DNA of 64,000 nucleotides from positions 59,262,209 through 59,326,208 of the forward strand of contig CM043971.1 in the NCBI GenBank assembly GCA_014529385.2, in the 5' to 3' direction. Made by a program: the position numbers and the translations under genes. The notes beneath the pieces were generated by a model. That model saw only the letters and a list, made by a program, of their open reading frames with translations. It was not told the DNA's origin and searched no databases. This document shows positions 33,298 to 45,624 of the stretch, piece after piece (positions within the stretch are counted from its first letter, which is position 1; every line of letters starts with the position of its first letter). Source of the stretch: Adiantum capillus-veneris (lineage: Eukaryota; Streptophyta; Polypodiopsida; Polypodiales; Pteridaceae).

Positions 33298-34048
33298 TTA
33301 AGTGAATTTTGCCATCTTTAAAGAAACAAGCTCCTTTGTCAAAACATCTTTGAAAGTTTCACAATCCCTCCTTCCATGGTCGGTACTATCACACCATATG
33401 CATCTATTTATAAAACTTTCTCTGCTTTGAGGTCGTTGCACTATAGATTGACCTGATGATTGCCCCTTCTCTTCTAGCCTTGTAAGCTTTAACTTCAATT
33501 CTTGCATTCCCTTAACAATATCATTGAGGACGATTTGTCACTCTTTGGAACCACAATCATAGGCTTCATGGGACTCTCGGGAACACTTGGGGCTTGATTA
33601 GGGTTGATGATCATCTTGTCTCTTCTTGGATCTCTTTGCCTGTAGCTTGCAAAAAGAGCCCTATCTTCTTTGAGTTTAGGGTAGCCTTCTCAATCCTCGA
33701 AAGTTGATCATAGCAGCGTTCAAATTCCCTTAGAAATTTGGTAGGTGAAAGTCCCTCTTTTGGCCGAACTACCCACCATAGAAAAGTCCTCTTTGTCACC
33801 CTTTTGGAGTATTCCATGAAATACTATTCTTTCAAGGATAATTCAAATGATTCCCATGTTGCCCCATGCTCATTTCTAATTCCCCTTACCTGCTCTCTGA
33901 TCTCGGGAACCATAGCAAGTTCAAAACTTTGCACCATCTCTACTTTGGGCACTCGATGAAGCTCCATCTCCTTTACATATCCACAAAGATACTTTTTTAC
34001 ATCTTTACCTTTAAATTGGTCCGTTTTATTCACCACAAATTGAAGCAC
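33298..34048 (-). pseudogene. Gypsy element 2 gag
   Basis: Capsid-like pieces: FELAMVPEIREQVRG, PTKFLREFERCYDQLS and LNSKKIGLFLQATGKE. A complete zinc knuckle CIWCDSTDHGRRDC (CX2CX4HX4C) lies in 33507-33298. Split over three frames. Confidence 0.75.
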
Positions 34049-34231
34049 TTTGGTTGAGAAAAGCTCTCTCCTTTCTGCAGCTTGCTGCTACTGCATAAAC
34101 ATTGCAAAGGCTTGAAACATTTGCATTGTGACTGGATCAAACAAAACCCCTTGTTTCTCTTGTTGCTCCATAGCTTTAATCCTTTGTTTTGAGATCTTCG
34201 ATGAAGCTTTTGAACCCTCACCCTAGCCTAC

Positions 34232-34249
34232 TTCGCGTCGGGTTCACCA
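34232..34249 (-). promoter_or_regulatory. Primer-binding site, probably tRNA-Trp
   Basis: The minus strand reads TGGTGAACCCGACGCGAA, which complements the 3' end I recall for plant tRNA-Trp except for one base. The 5' LTR should start just right of it (34251 onward), but its outer boundary is not visible because no second LTR is present. Confidence 0.5.
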
Positions 34250-34250
34250 A

Positions 34251-37200
34251 ACTTGTGTCAAGAAGTATGTAGTGCGACTAGGAAAGCGCCGGGCCTCTGA
34301 CTGTGAGGATTCGTAGCAAATTCAAGCAAGGCGTAGATGATTTGCAGACAAAAACAAGCTAAAATAGAACAAAACTCCAGCCATGAAATATTCTCTTTGA
34401 GAAATAACCAAGATCACTCAAAACTCTTGTGTGTGTGATGATTTGGTGTAGCCTCACTGCCAATTACACAGTTGTAATGCTCTTTCGCCCTGATAAAAAC
34501 CCTACACAAACGCTTCAATTATCCGTTGTAGTCATTTCATGGAAGCTTCAGAACTTCATTATTCATTCCCGAGTAGGTATTTGAAGAGGGGAAACCCTTG
34601 GTGGCCTCACAACCTCTAATACAGGGTTGGAACAGCACGGGACTGCACTAGCATACCTTAGGTGCAAGCTTTGTATCCCTTCACAGAGGAGCTTATAGTG
34701 ATGATATTGCTCTTCTAAAATGTTCCCTCAGTCCTCATAGTCATGGATCCGTGAGTGATGTGGCATTTTGAGCCATTTTTAACCATTTTTTGTAATTTTT
34801 TGCCCAACAATGCCCATTTTTGCCCGTAAAAAGCCCAAACGACTTGGGAAAATTCCCTAAAATTATGGAAAATACCATTGGGATTAAATTTCATCTTGAA
34901 TCTCTTATTTTTACTTAGAAATCACTCTAGATGCATCTCTTACATCCACGCATGAAACCTGCAATTTTGGCCGAGATCGCCCGCATTGAACTTTCTAGGC
35001 AAAACGAGCGTGCCACTTCGATACACTTGATAGTTGTACATTTATAAAGCAAAATAGGAATATTTTAATGTGATAAAATATGCATCAATGCCACGTCCAG
35101 GTCCTCGCTGTTTCGGCAAGGTATATACAGAGCTGCAACCGTGGCATCTATTTTCGCATGTATCACACTATGTACATCATAGCATTTGGTCCCACACAGC
35201 AAAAGCATTGAGAGTGAGGTAAATATTTTAGTTTCACATTATGCACGTGCCATAGCACGACAACATTCATAAAAACTAATGACATTTACGGTGCTATTAA
35301 AAGTAGTAAATACATTGGTGATATCTTGATCAGTGTAATTAAAGAAATAGATCATGAACATGTCATTCAATTAGATCTCTCCAATCTTAAAAAAATAAAA
35401 AAACTCTCAAAACATCTCGAGTGTGTAAGTGAAGGGTGAGTTTAGAATATGAAAAGAGCCACGAAGGTGGAAAGTTAATATTTTTTTTTGTGCCCATATA
35501 AAGAGGTGGTCGACTTCACATTTGTACATTTGTGTTTTTCTTCTGTTTTATTTTTCCTTTAACTTTTTCTTCCCTTTAAAGTGTCCTTACACTATGTATG
35601 TTGTGAATATCTTTTTTTTGAAGCCATTAGAAATACTTTAGTAGTCATGGACAATGCAAAGAATTATAAAGATGTTCGTAGTATAGTAAAAAGTGATTTC
35701 TACATATTTATGTCAATCATTGAAATACGCACAATTTAAAATTGGCGCTAAAACATTGGTACACTAGTGAAGAAACTACATGTTTGCCAAAATAATCAAC
35801 GTCATGCATCAAGTTGTGAAATTTATCTTGAAATGACAAAGAGTGCTTGATTATACACGGTGTGCGTGTCAGTTACGTTAAAATTACCTATTAATACTTG
35901 ATTTTTGCACGCAGTATTACACATTGGAATCTCTCCTACGTAATAAGTGCAATGTCATTGATACTTATGATTGCACAGTATTTGACGAATGGCAGCTCAA
36001 CCAGTTTGAACAAGTGAAAGAGATAATTATGAGTTTACAAGGATCCATAAAGTAGCTTGCTTAGTGGAAGAGTGTAATGTATGCATACCATGTAATGATA
36101 GTTGTTATGCTTACAATTTGTAAACTTGATTAAAAAGCTCCAAGCATGGGGGAAATTATGTATGACTTGGTAAACAGCCTAGCAAAGTTTAGAAAATCCT
36201 TAAGAGTTAAAAGAATCTATAGTAAAGAAGGAGTGGCGAATATCATTCTCTACAAAAACAACGGAAATTTTTATCCAAGTACTTTAATACAAAGTGGAAG
36301 AGTGCTCATAGTCCACTCCATAGTGTGGCTTACATGTTGGATCTGAGTATTGGAATTTACATTTGATGTCAAATACAAAGGAGATCAAAGATTTCTAACA
36401 GGTAGTCAATACGTTCTACTCCAACGCTTAGGATCAAATTAATTGTATCAAAGAGATGACGCCATTTTGTGGACTAAACAAACTTTGATTTCATAAAACT
36501 TCAAGTGAAGCTATATTAGGACTAAGGGAACATGTCTATTGAGTCTCATCACATTTTGACAAGGTACATGGATTAAAATTCATCATGATCCAAGTCACAA
36601 AAATTGCAGCTGAATATCATCACCCTAACATTTGATAACAATCTCTTATGGTCAAAACATCAAAAAACAATGATTTAAGCACTCAAATATTATTAACCAC
36701 AATGGAATTACCGGTCTTTAGCTTTGAAAGTGCTTTGTCATTGATGACACTCTCCACTTCCTTGAGTGATTTATATCTGTTGTGTTATGGTTGATATGGA
36801 GATGGGTTTCAATTGTTGATACAATGTTTTATTTTGTTGTGCATACTTCTTATGGTGGCCAATTTTGGCAATGAAGATGGATATCGATGTTGCGTGCCTT
36901 TGTGAAAACTACTTGTTTTGGTTTGTTAACTTTATGATAAAGGTTTTCCTTGGGTTCCATGGCACTGTTGAGCTCCTTATTATTGTTTTTTATAGCTCTT
37001 CTACTGAATTTGTCAATGTTTTTTTAAAAACATTGTATGTTATTCTTAGACTTGTCATTGTTTACAAGAGATTTGTTGTTTTCCTTCTTGACAAGTAATG
37101 GAGATTTATAATTTTTTCTCTAATTCTTTAATAAATGACATGGGTAGCCATTGCCTCATTGCTGATGTAGAAGGAATATATACAAGAAGATAATGATGTG

Positions 37201-37987
37201 TGTTTCTAGATTAGGGTCTAGAATGTGGATGTCAAAGGAAAAAAACTTGGTGGAAAAAATTGTCTTTGGTATATGCTCGTATTGGAGCTGAGCATTGGAC
37301 TTTAAGTACTTATTCATGCAAGGTGAGTGCTTGGGAGAAACAACTTGGAAGAGTGTCTAATGCTAGTGTCAATTATGGGACACTCTATATGCATACAATA
37401 AATTTGTCAAACAAAAGCATGTAGTGTGAAAGATGGATTTGATGGGTGCCTCAAGGAGCAAATATAGCACATGTGACATCAAAGGACATCGCAATAGCTT
37501 CCATGTCTTCAAGAAGGGTTTTTGATGTAGAAGCTTCTCCACTCATACCTCACTATGCTCTATACGTGAGTGTCTTTTGGCATTCCTCCTTCACTTCACC
37601 AGACTTAAAATACATACACTTTGACTCTTATGCTCACCTATACGAGCATGAGTGACACAACATAAATATGCTCAATTTTTTCAACTTGGGTATTACCTAG
37701 AATAGATAAGACTCCTAAACCGTAGAAAATATTACTTAAAGCTTTGGGACCAACACCTCACTCATTTAGTGGCTTAGCCACCCTACTCTGACTCTTATGC
37801 CATGTATTTTAAATGGTGACTTGGATGTACATGTTCAAGACTAGAAACCCAATTCCATAGGCTCTTGAGATTTAGGCGTCTTTCATTGCTTTGGTCTTTG
37901 GATGCCACCATTTTGTCCAGTAGATTGATATACTTTTGCTTCTCTTGATATGATTGTTATTTTGCAAAACATGTTCTACGGTTATAC
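34251..37987. other. Long stretch without a supportable gene
   Basis: The first few hundred bases are probably the LTR of gypsy element 2. The rest is AT-rich with short random open frames (for example 36146-36346 and 36865-37098) lacking family motifs. No terminal repeats, tandem arrays or RNA genes were recognised. Confidence 0.45.
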
Positions 37988-38002
37988 CACTACAAGACGT
38001 GC

Positions 38003-38110
38003 TTAATAGTAGCGACACTCATAGTGCGACGCTCAAAAATGAAAAAGCACGGCGTCTCTATAGGCGTCGCTATGTTACTTGTAACATAGCGACGCCGCCA
38101 GGGCTAAAAA
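38003..38110. promoter_or_regulatory. Left subterminal repeats of the CACTA element
   Basis: Several AGCGACGC/GCGTCGCT motifs. At 38063-38096 they form a perfect palindrome: 16-bp arms GGCGTCGCTATGTTAC and inverse, separated by TT. Such motifs are the TnpA-binding type in En/Spm elements. Confidence 0.75.
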
Positions 38111-38182
38111 CAATAACTGAGAGCGTCCGAAAACTCAGATATCAGATCTGAGTTTTCGACACGTGCTCAAGCAAGCAAGGTA

Positions 38183-38212
38183 ATGCTCTCCCTCTCTCTC
38201 TCTCTTTCTTCT

Positions 38213-38263
<51 letters not shown>

Positions 38264-38349
38264 CGCGCGCGCGTGAGGAGAGGAAGGAGAGCCAGGTATG
38301 CTCCTTCCCTCTCCTCACTCTCATGTTCCCTTCCCCTCTTTCTCTCTCC

Positions 38350-38402
<53 letters not shown>

Positions 38403-38477
38403 GAGGAGAGGAAGGAGAGCCAGGTATACTCCTTCCTTCTCCTCACTCTCATGGTCCCTTCCCCTCTTTCTCTCTCC

Positions 38478-38515
<38 letters not shown>

Positions 38516-38544
38516 TTGTGTTTTTGAGAGAGAGAGAGAGATAG

Positions 38545-38576
<32 letters not shown>

Positions 38577-38729
38577 CACAAGCATAAACAAAAAACGCAC
38601 ACACACACACATGCATAAACAAAGAAAGCACACACACATTGAGAGAGGAAAAGAGAGAGAGAGCATGCATAAACCAAAAATACGCACACACACATGCATA
38701 ATCAAAGAATGCACACACACATTGAGAGA

Positions 38730-38784
<55 letters not shown>

Positions 38785-38825
38785 AGAAGAAGAAGAAGGA
38801 GAAGAAGAAGGAGAAGAAGAAGAGA
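38183..38825. repeat. Compound CT/AC/AG/AAG microsatellite block
   Basis: Tracts of (CT)n, (CA)n, (GA)n and (GAA)n, including a duplicated unit of about 120 bp (GAGGAGAGGAAGGAGAGCC near 38272 and 38402). Long open frames here are products of the repeats. Confidence 0.9.
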
Positions 38826-38939
38826 GTGTTAACATCATAGGAAACTATCCCAAGAGACCTTAAAGATCTAGTCGATAGGAGTTGAACTCAAGACATGTTA
38901 TTCATAAGGAAAATGGCATAACCAATCTATCACACTTCG

Positions 38940-39189
38940 GTGATAGAAAAATTATACCATTTTTCTCCTTTTCTTATTGGCGTGCACACACACCCACACA
39001 CACACCCGAGAAGAAGAGAGTTAAATTTAACGTCATAGGAAACTAATTAAAGAGACCAAAAAATCTAGCCGATGAGGAGTTGAACTCAAGACTTATTATT
39101 CAAGAGGAAAATGGCATAACCAATCTACCACACTTGGGCGATAGAAAGGTTAAACCATTTTTCTCTTCTTATTGGCACACACACACCCA

Positions 39190-39226
<37 letters not shown>

Positions 39227-39230
39227 GAAG
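38940..39230. repeat. Duplicated segment with CA microsatellites
   Basis: Similar segments of about 180 bp start near 38835, 39010 and 39230, each with GGAAA(C/A)TA followed by GAACTCAAGAC, and each preceded by (CA)n or CACCCA runs. No gene. Confidence 0.6.
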
Positions 39231-39289
39231 AAGAGAGTTTTAACGTTGTAGGAAAATATCCTAAAAGACGTTAAAGATTAGGTTAGATG

Positions 39290-39480
39290 TAGACTTACGT
39301 TAAATTAGATTTAGGTTTATTTAAGTTAAATTAGATTAGATTTAGGTTTATTTTTAGTTAGATTTACATTTGATTAGATTTAGGTTTATTTACGTTAGAT
39401 TTAGATTTATGTTATATTAGATTAGATTTAGGTTTATTTATGTTATATTAGATTAGATTTAGGTTATTTAAGATTAGAAG
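39290..39480. repeat. TTTAGGTTTATTTA-type tandem repeat
   Basis: Degenerate repeats of TTAGATTAGATTTAGG(TTTATTTA) about 20-45 bp long. Confidence 0.8.
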
Positions 39481-39924
39481 AAATGCGAGAAAATCGTTTA
39501 AGATAAGGTTAGAAGAAATGGCGAGAAAATTTCCTGCACTCATAGCCTCGACAGTCCATGCGGACCAGCAATTCCACTTGCATGTTCGACTGCTGCTACC
39601 ATACAATAATCCATCATGTTCAGCTAATGGAAGAGCAAATTGAGTCTACACAGAAATTAGAGATGCAAGATGACGATTCCAAGGATCACACACACACACA
39701 CACACCACATCCCGTCAAATCTAGATTAAGAATTAAGTGCCTTGAGCAGACATCAGCTACATTGCAAGAATGGCGTACTTGCATGCTACAAACAAAGATC
39801 TACTATGAAAAGATGTTAAGATGCTGTGAAATGCTACAGCTAGAGAAGAGGCAAAGGGGTTTTGTCCACTACATGCAGTATCATGTAGACGTGGGTGTGT
39901 AGATTTCTTGTACCCACAAATATA

Positions 39925-40025
39925 GGCATTGACCAATAAAGACGAGATTAGAACCCGGTGGTTCTGATCTCCATGCACCTCTAGACCGAGGTGTGCGGGG
40001 ATTGGACATGACTAGAGAATGTGAG
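39925..40025 (-). repeat. Single inverted partial copy of the 265-bp satellite unit
   Basis: On the minus strand it has AACCTCACATTCTCTAG, CTCGGTCTAGAGGTGCATGG and TTTATTGGTCAATG in the same order as units at 6385-7515. Confidence 0.75.
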
Positions 40026-40039
40026 GTAGTTTACAGTGT

Positions 40040-40046
<7 letters not shown>

Positions 40047-40119
<73 letters not shown>
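40047..40119. repeat. (AG)n microsatellite
   Basis: Over 30 uninterrupted AG units, 66 bp upstream of the TnpD start. Confidence 0.95.
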
Positions 40120-40120
<1 letters not shown>

Positions 40121-42002
40121 AAGACGAAGAATGCCAATAGAAGATTAAATTTGTTGTCCAGGTTATAAGATTTTTGCCCTCATTATGAGTAGTGACAAGG
40201 ATGTGGGGCCGTCCAACCGAAACACCTATCTCTCAACGAGGATCTTATGTCCTTGTAACCATTGCAAGCATGATGTACGACGAGCAAGACGCGTTTCTTT
40301 GCAGCACGTTCGCGAATTTGGCAAGTTGGATCCATCTATTATAGATCGAGTTGTTGCCAATTATAACTCATCGGACTCTGACGCTGGCCAACATGCAGCA
40401 ATCTTGCAACCCAATAGACGTGTTCGTAGGCGCTTTGGTCAAGCAGCATATGTGAGGCCACAAGATGTAGCCTCTGACAGCTCGAGGGATGATCATGCAG
40501 ACCACATTCCCAACGAGGCAATGTTTGAGCCTGAGATTGATGAAATGATCGAGACGATCATGAATTCAGAAAGGCTTGTCTATGATTATATGAAAAGTGA
40601 AGCCGATACGCCATTGTATAATGGAGCACGTGTGTCTAGATTGAAAGCGCTCCTGGTTCTTCTCAACATGCAGAGAAAGTTTGGATGGAGTGACACTAGC
40701 ATCACAACGCTTTTCAGGTGATCTATTACAATTAGTTTACTTTAATAAAACTCTAAATGTATTACAATTAGTTTACTTTAATAAAACTCTAAATGTCTTA
40801 ATGACTGTATTCTTTTCAGAGGGGAATACATAGACATGGAGAAGTGTCCGAAATGTGATTCCGAAAGATATTGAGTAGATCTCCACGGAACAAAAATTAC
40901 GCAAAAGGTTTTGCGACATTTTTCTCTGCTTCCTCGCATCAAGCATTTCTTCGAATGTAAGTCCATGGCCGCCCTAGCATCATGGCATGAGGAGAATAAA
41001 TCTTCGAATGGTGTGCTACGGATTTCTGCAGTTTGTGCAGCCTGGAAACATATAGATGGAACATGGTCGGATTTTGCCAGGGAAGCTCAAAATTTTGCAC
41101 TTAGGCCTGGCCATGGATGGCGTAAATCCATTTGGTCAAAGATCAACATCTTACAATGTATGGCCTGTTGTCATCGTCAACTACAACATTCCCTCGTGGT
41201 TGACTACGAAGAAGGGGCACCTATGGCTAAGCTTGATTGTGCCGGGGTGATATAAAGTAAAGAATATGGATGTGTATCTTCGTCCACTATTGGAAGAGAT
41301 ACAACAATTGTGGATTGGCATAGAGGTGGTGGATATGAGCCGACACACAGGTCGATGGAATGCTTTGATCAGAGGCATTCTAATGTGGACCATGCATGAC
41401 TATCCCGGACTAACAAAATGCTCAGGTGATCTATTTACACTCCTCACTCAAACACTGTAAATCTTGGTTTTTCTCAAGCTGATCTATTATCATATGTATA
41501 CATGCGGGGCTTCAAACAAGCGGATACAGAGCATGTGTCACATGTGGACTTAGACTGAATGCACGTAGGGCGCCCTCACTGAAGAAGCAAATCTACGAAG
41601 GTCATCAAGCATATCTTCTAGAGAATCATGTGTTACGTGATGGCTTTTTGGGAAGAGAGCCACTGAGGATGTCTGCACAAGCATGGTTAGAGCAAAAGGA
41701 GATGTGTGATGACGGATTGCCCCCAAGGATGAAGAGACTCATGATCAATTACTTGCTCGATCCAATGCACATATTCAAAGATATGGGACCATCTGACCGG
41801 CAAGAAAGATACTTTGGGAGCCAGAGTTGACCTTAGAAATGTGGATCGTATGGAGCAATATTGGCCGCAAACAGCGTCCGATGGATTGATAAAACTCGCT
41901 AAAGCACCATGGATTTTCACAGGTGCCCAAGAACGCAAAGTAAAAGAGACCATTCGATCTTTGCGGACCCCCACTGACGTAATGCACTCTCTCCGAACGT
42001 GT

Positions 42003-43461
42003 TGATGGGGGCTTTTCACAAGCCAAGCTCCCATACCCCTCTTCTCTCGTCCCCACCCCATGAAAACCCCCTCTTAGGGAGGGAGTGATAAAAGACATTG
42101 GAAAAAGTAAGAAAAAAAATAAAGTATGATTATGTAAATATATAAGAAAGGTAAAATAGGCCACCTCATACCTGCGGGGTAGCCCATCCCCACCTTGCCT
42201 CCTTTTTCTTCACTGTTGCCCCGTCGGGTGTCCCTTTTCCTCTCCTCCACTCAAAAGGTCAACCCCCTCTCTCTTCCCCTTGTCCTTTCTCCTTTCTCTC
42301 TCCCCTCAAGCTACCCCACCTCTCACCAATAATGCATTATAACTCACCAATAATGCACCCTAACTCACATGCAACTTACCCTATCTTCCAAAATAGTATA
42401 CCCCACCCCCTCTTTCTCTCTCCTATCATATCCCATGACCCAAATACCCCCCTCTCTCTCTAAAGGGCACCATGTCTCTCGTCTTGTAGCTAAATAACCT
42501 CACCCACACTCACACACACTCAGTTTCACTAAAAAAGGTGCCCACAGACCCATCCCCACCCGGTGGTTACCTAATTTTTCTTCTGTTCACACACATCTGC
42601 ACACAGATTCACCTGTGAACACACTCCCCTCTCTCCCCTCTTGTAATTACTTTATTCTCCATGTCACCTCTCACTTTTTTTCATCAACCCATCTCTCTCT
42701 CTAATTCTAGAATTTCTAAATTTCTCCCCCCTCCTCCCCTATATAAAGAGGGGTCACCATCACACTAAGGACACACACCATCACCAAAGAGTACACTATG
42801 CACTGTGTGTGCCTAGTACACACACACACACCCACACCATCACCATCACCGCAATCACCATGCTCGTCTTAAGCATGACCTCTACACCCTTGGGCTATGG
42901 AAGATGAAGGGAAACTAAATGAAGGATGATGGCCGTAACCCTCGTGCGAGTCTTCGCCATCAACTCCCACCTATCCGCCATGCGCTCTACCACGCTCTCC
43001 CTTCTCATTCCCGTACCCTATGCTCCCCATTTCATCGCCTTATTCTCTAAATAAAGCTTGAGGTTTTGTGAGTATGTTTTCTTGCAATGTTTTGCCCATG
43101 TGAGGTGTGCGGAATCGCCACCTAGTCTTGTGTTTGGAGTGAGCTTGTGTATGTGTGAAGGGTGTGCGGATTCGCCATCCTTTTGTGGTGCCTAAGTACT
43201 AAGCCGCTATACCCCCTCCCTCACTCTCTCTCTCTCTCTCTCTCTCTCACTTGATCTCATTCCCTTTCCTCTTCATCATTGCTCCCAAGCATCCATCTCT
43301 CTTGGATGAAAACTTTGTTATGGTGGTGTGTTGTTTGCGTCCTAGCCGTTGAAGCTAGGTGGTGCCTCCTGTTTGCTTTACCATGACAAGCTCGAGGCGC
43401 GCCATTCGGTCCCCGGTGTTTTAGAGGCCGTCGGGGTTCGGGGTTCGCTTTGCTCCCGTCA
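42003..43461 (+). repeat. Gypsy element 3, 5' LTR
   Basis: 1,459 bp. It contains a TATA-like CTATATAAAGAGGGG near 42740 followed by ACACACCATCACC, the likely core promoter and leader, and a (CT)n tract near 43224. Compared with the 3' LTR it lacks about 115 bp around 50286-50400, besides a few substitutions. Confidence 0.9.
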
Positions 43462-43463
43462 TT

Positions 43464-43480
43464 TGGTGCCCCCACGGAGG
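43464..43480 (+). promoter_or_regulatory. Primer-binding site of gypsy element 3
   Basis: TGGTGCCCCCACGGAGG starts two bases after the LTR end. The matching tRNA was not identified with confidence. Confidence 0.7.
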
Positions 43481-44319
43481 ATCTTTTCATGAAACCCTTC
43501 AGTTTACAAGACTGAAACCCCTAAACTATTGTGAATGGATGAATGGCTAGCAGGATTTTCTAATTGGACGATAGAAGAAGAAGAGCTCCAAGCACAACTA
43601 GACGAACTCGGCATCTCCATCGAAGCTCGAGTGCCAGGCATAACGGTAATCGATTTGTAGTGGGAGAGTCAACCAACACGCCAAACCCAGTGGATATACA
43701 TAGGCCAAGTGCCAAGAAGAAGAAGGAGAAGGTCGAAACCATGTCCGCAACCTATAACCAACCCACAACAACAAAATGGAAGGAGCTCTACACAATAGAG
43801 AATCAAGACTATTCTACTTTGAGAATCGGGTAACTCAAGTCAACGAGGTAATTATCACAGTCTGTTTTCAAGTCGCACATGATGCTGTAGCACAGATAAC
43901 GGAATCATTGGCTCACACTCTCACTAGAGAAACTAGGGATCTACTGAGTTTGTTTCAGGAAAGAACACCACCCTCTCCCACAAGCTTGGACAGTGACTAA
44001 GCACCTCTAAGCTTCATATGAATCAGTACAACCTACCTCAAGATAGATCACACATACCAACACGTGTACGCTCAATCAAGGTAATACTAGATTTGAAGGC
44101 TCACTACCAGCACGTCATTGACACCATGCTGGGTGGGGAGCGATTTTTTGAGGTTCTGGCATCAGATCAACCATTTGTCCTACCTTTGGTACAAGGCAAT
44201 GTACCGTTTGAAGTTTTAATCTATGTCCTAGTATAAGAGGGTATACACGCCTCCTTGTAAAGAAGAAAAAAACTTTTGCAAGTTAAGCAGTGTGTCTTTC
44301 TAGCTCTCTCTCAGTAATC
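43481..44319. other. Leader region of gypsy element 3
   Basis: Between PBS and gag. Short open frames (for example 43564-43833) overlap on both strands but none has a recognisable motif. Probably untranslated leader, or a decayed extra frame as found in some Tat elements. Confidence 0.4.
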
Positions 44320-45110
44320 ATGGCAAGTGTAGCATTTTCAACATTTAAAGGAAAGAAGGGGGAGGATTTGGTAACAGACTTCCTAGATGACTTTGAAGTA
44401 GCATGTGTAGTGAGCAACAAAGATACGGATGAATCCCGGGTTAGAATCTTTAAGCATCTCATGAAGCTAGAAGCTAGATCATGGTACAATGCACTTCCAC
44501 AAGCAACCAAGGATGACTGGGAACCCTTAAAAACCGCTTTTAAGAGGCGCTTTGGGGGAGGTACCACTTCAGAAAAGTTGTGGGACAAGTTGAGAGACTT
44601 GAAGCAGGAGGGTCTTTTAGAATATGCCACCTATGAGTCCAAATTTGTGGATTTGTGGGAACGGTGGGTTGAGTCACTGGCAAGGGGGGAAGCTGCACCC
44701 GATTTCCTAAAAAAAGATCGGTTCACGCATGGCTTATGGCCGCTTCTCAAGGAGAAGGTGAAAGGTAGGTTCCCGGCTACGTACGAGTTAGCCGTTGAGA
44801 CTGCTCGCCTTAAGGACAAGAAGCTGCGAATGAAAGCCAAAGAAACCGAGTCAACAGAAACAGAAACATCACGTCGACCAGCAACTACGACAACCACCAT
44901 CGGCTCTTGGGGTAAGAGATGACCAACAAGATATGTTGGCCCATATTACTGACCAACTGCAGAATTTGTCTGTCCACTTAATACAACAAGGGAGGAGTCA
45001 AGAAAGAGATCAAGACCCTGGAAGAGCATGACAACAAAACAGGGAGTATCATTGCTACAACTGCGGAGAAGACGGTCACGGTATGTACTACTGTCCCAAA
45101 CCATGACAAA
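44320..45110 (+). pseudogene. Gypsy element 3 gag
   Basis: Start MASVAFSTFKGKKGEDL. A retrotransposon-gag capsid domain follows: FLDDFEVACVVSNKD, LEARSWYNALPQATKDDW, FKRRFGGGTTSEKLW and LKEKVKGRFPATYELA. The frame stops at 44922 (TGA); in a shifted frame the zinc knuckle CYNCGEDGHGMYYC (CX2CX4HX4C) is at about 45055-45096. Confidence 0.88.
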
Positions 45111-45139
45111 ACTATAATAGAGGAGGTAGGAGAAACCAA

Positions 45140-45481
45140 TTGTCACCCCCTAGAGAAAGAACACCCCCACCCCGAGCACCAACCCCACCAACACAAATTC
45201 TACGTCCACCCCAGACACCACTACAAGCATCCATTCCACCTCTTCCACCAGCCCCACCACCTGATTGCCCTGTAAACATCATAAGGCTAGAAGAGAAAGG
45301 AAAAGCCGTAGTAGTGGATCCACTCAGAGCAAAGGAGAGGGACAAGGGTAAGGAGAAGGTAACCTTTTTAGAACCACTTGAGGCCATGACTGTGAAAAGA
45401 GCTAGGAGGGAGAAGGCTACACAATCAGATGATGAGAGAAGCATGAGAGGAGAAACTAGCAAGAGGCCATCCAGGCCATGA
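45140..45481 (+). CDS. Proline-rich gag-pol linker frame of gypsy element 3
   Basis: The 113-codon open frame starts with proline repeats (RERTPPPRAPTPPTQI) and continues with basic and acidic runs. It lies between the zinc knuckle and the protease and probably belongs to the gag-pol polyprotein rather than being a separate gene. Confidence 0.4.
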   Translation: MSPPRERTPPPRAPTPPTQILRPPQTPLQASIPPLPPAPPPDCPVNIIRLEEKGKAVVVDPLRAKERDKGKEKVTFLEPLEAMTVKRARREKATQSDDERSMRGETSKRPSRP

Positions 45482-45624
45482 CGGAAATTGGGCATCACCG
45501 ACTTCCAGCTAGGGGAAAGTTCTAAGCCCTATGATCTAACATTGGATGTGGCAAGCAAGGACCGAAGATTACATGGCCACAGCTGCTACATCTTGTACCT
45601 AAAGTAAGGCGACAATGGTCTAAA

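Larger units (their letters stand above)
30774..34250 (-). mobile_element. Truncated Ty3/gypsy element, minus strand
   Basis: Read on the minus strand: primer-binding site at 34232-34249, gag with zinc knuckle, protease, linker and the first third of RT, then truncation at the junction with the previous element. The rest of RT, RNase H, integrase and the 3' LTR are absent from the window. Confidence 0.8.

Noticed and set aside
36146-37655. Open frames of 60-80 codons as genes
   Set aside because: No motif, no codon bias signal visible, AT-rich background; consistent with chance.
38142-38838. Several long open frames on both strands rich in S/L, R/E or H/T
   Set aside because: They are translations of (CT)n, (GA)n and (CA)n microsatellites; every frame of such repeats is open.
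42001-43461. LTR of gypsy element 3 as an unrelated low-complexity promoter region
   Set aside because: The same 1.5-kb sequence recurs at 49589-51162 with PBS and PPT in place, so it is an LTR.
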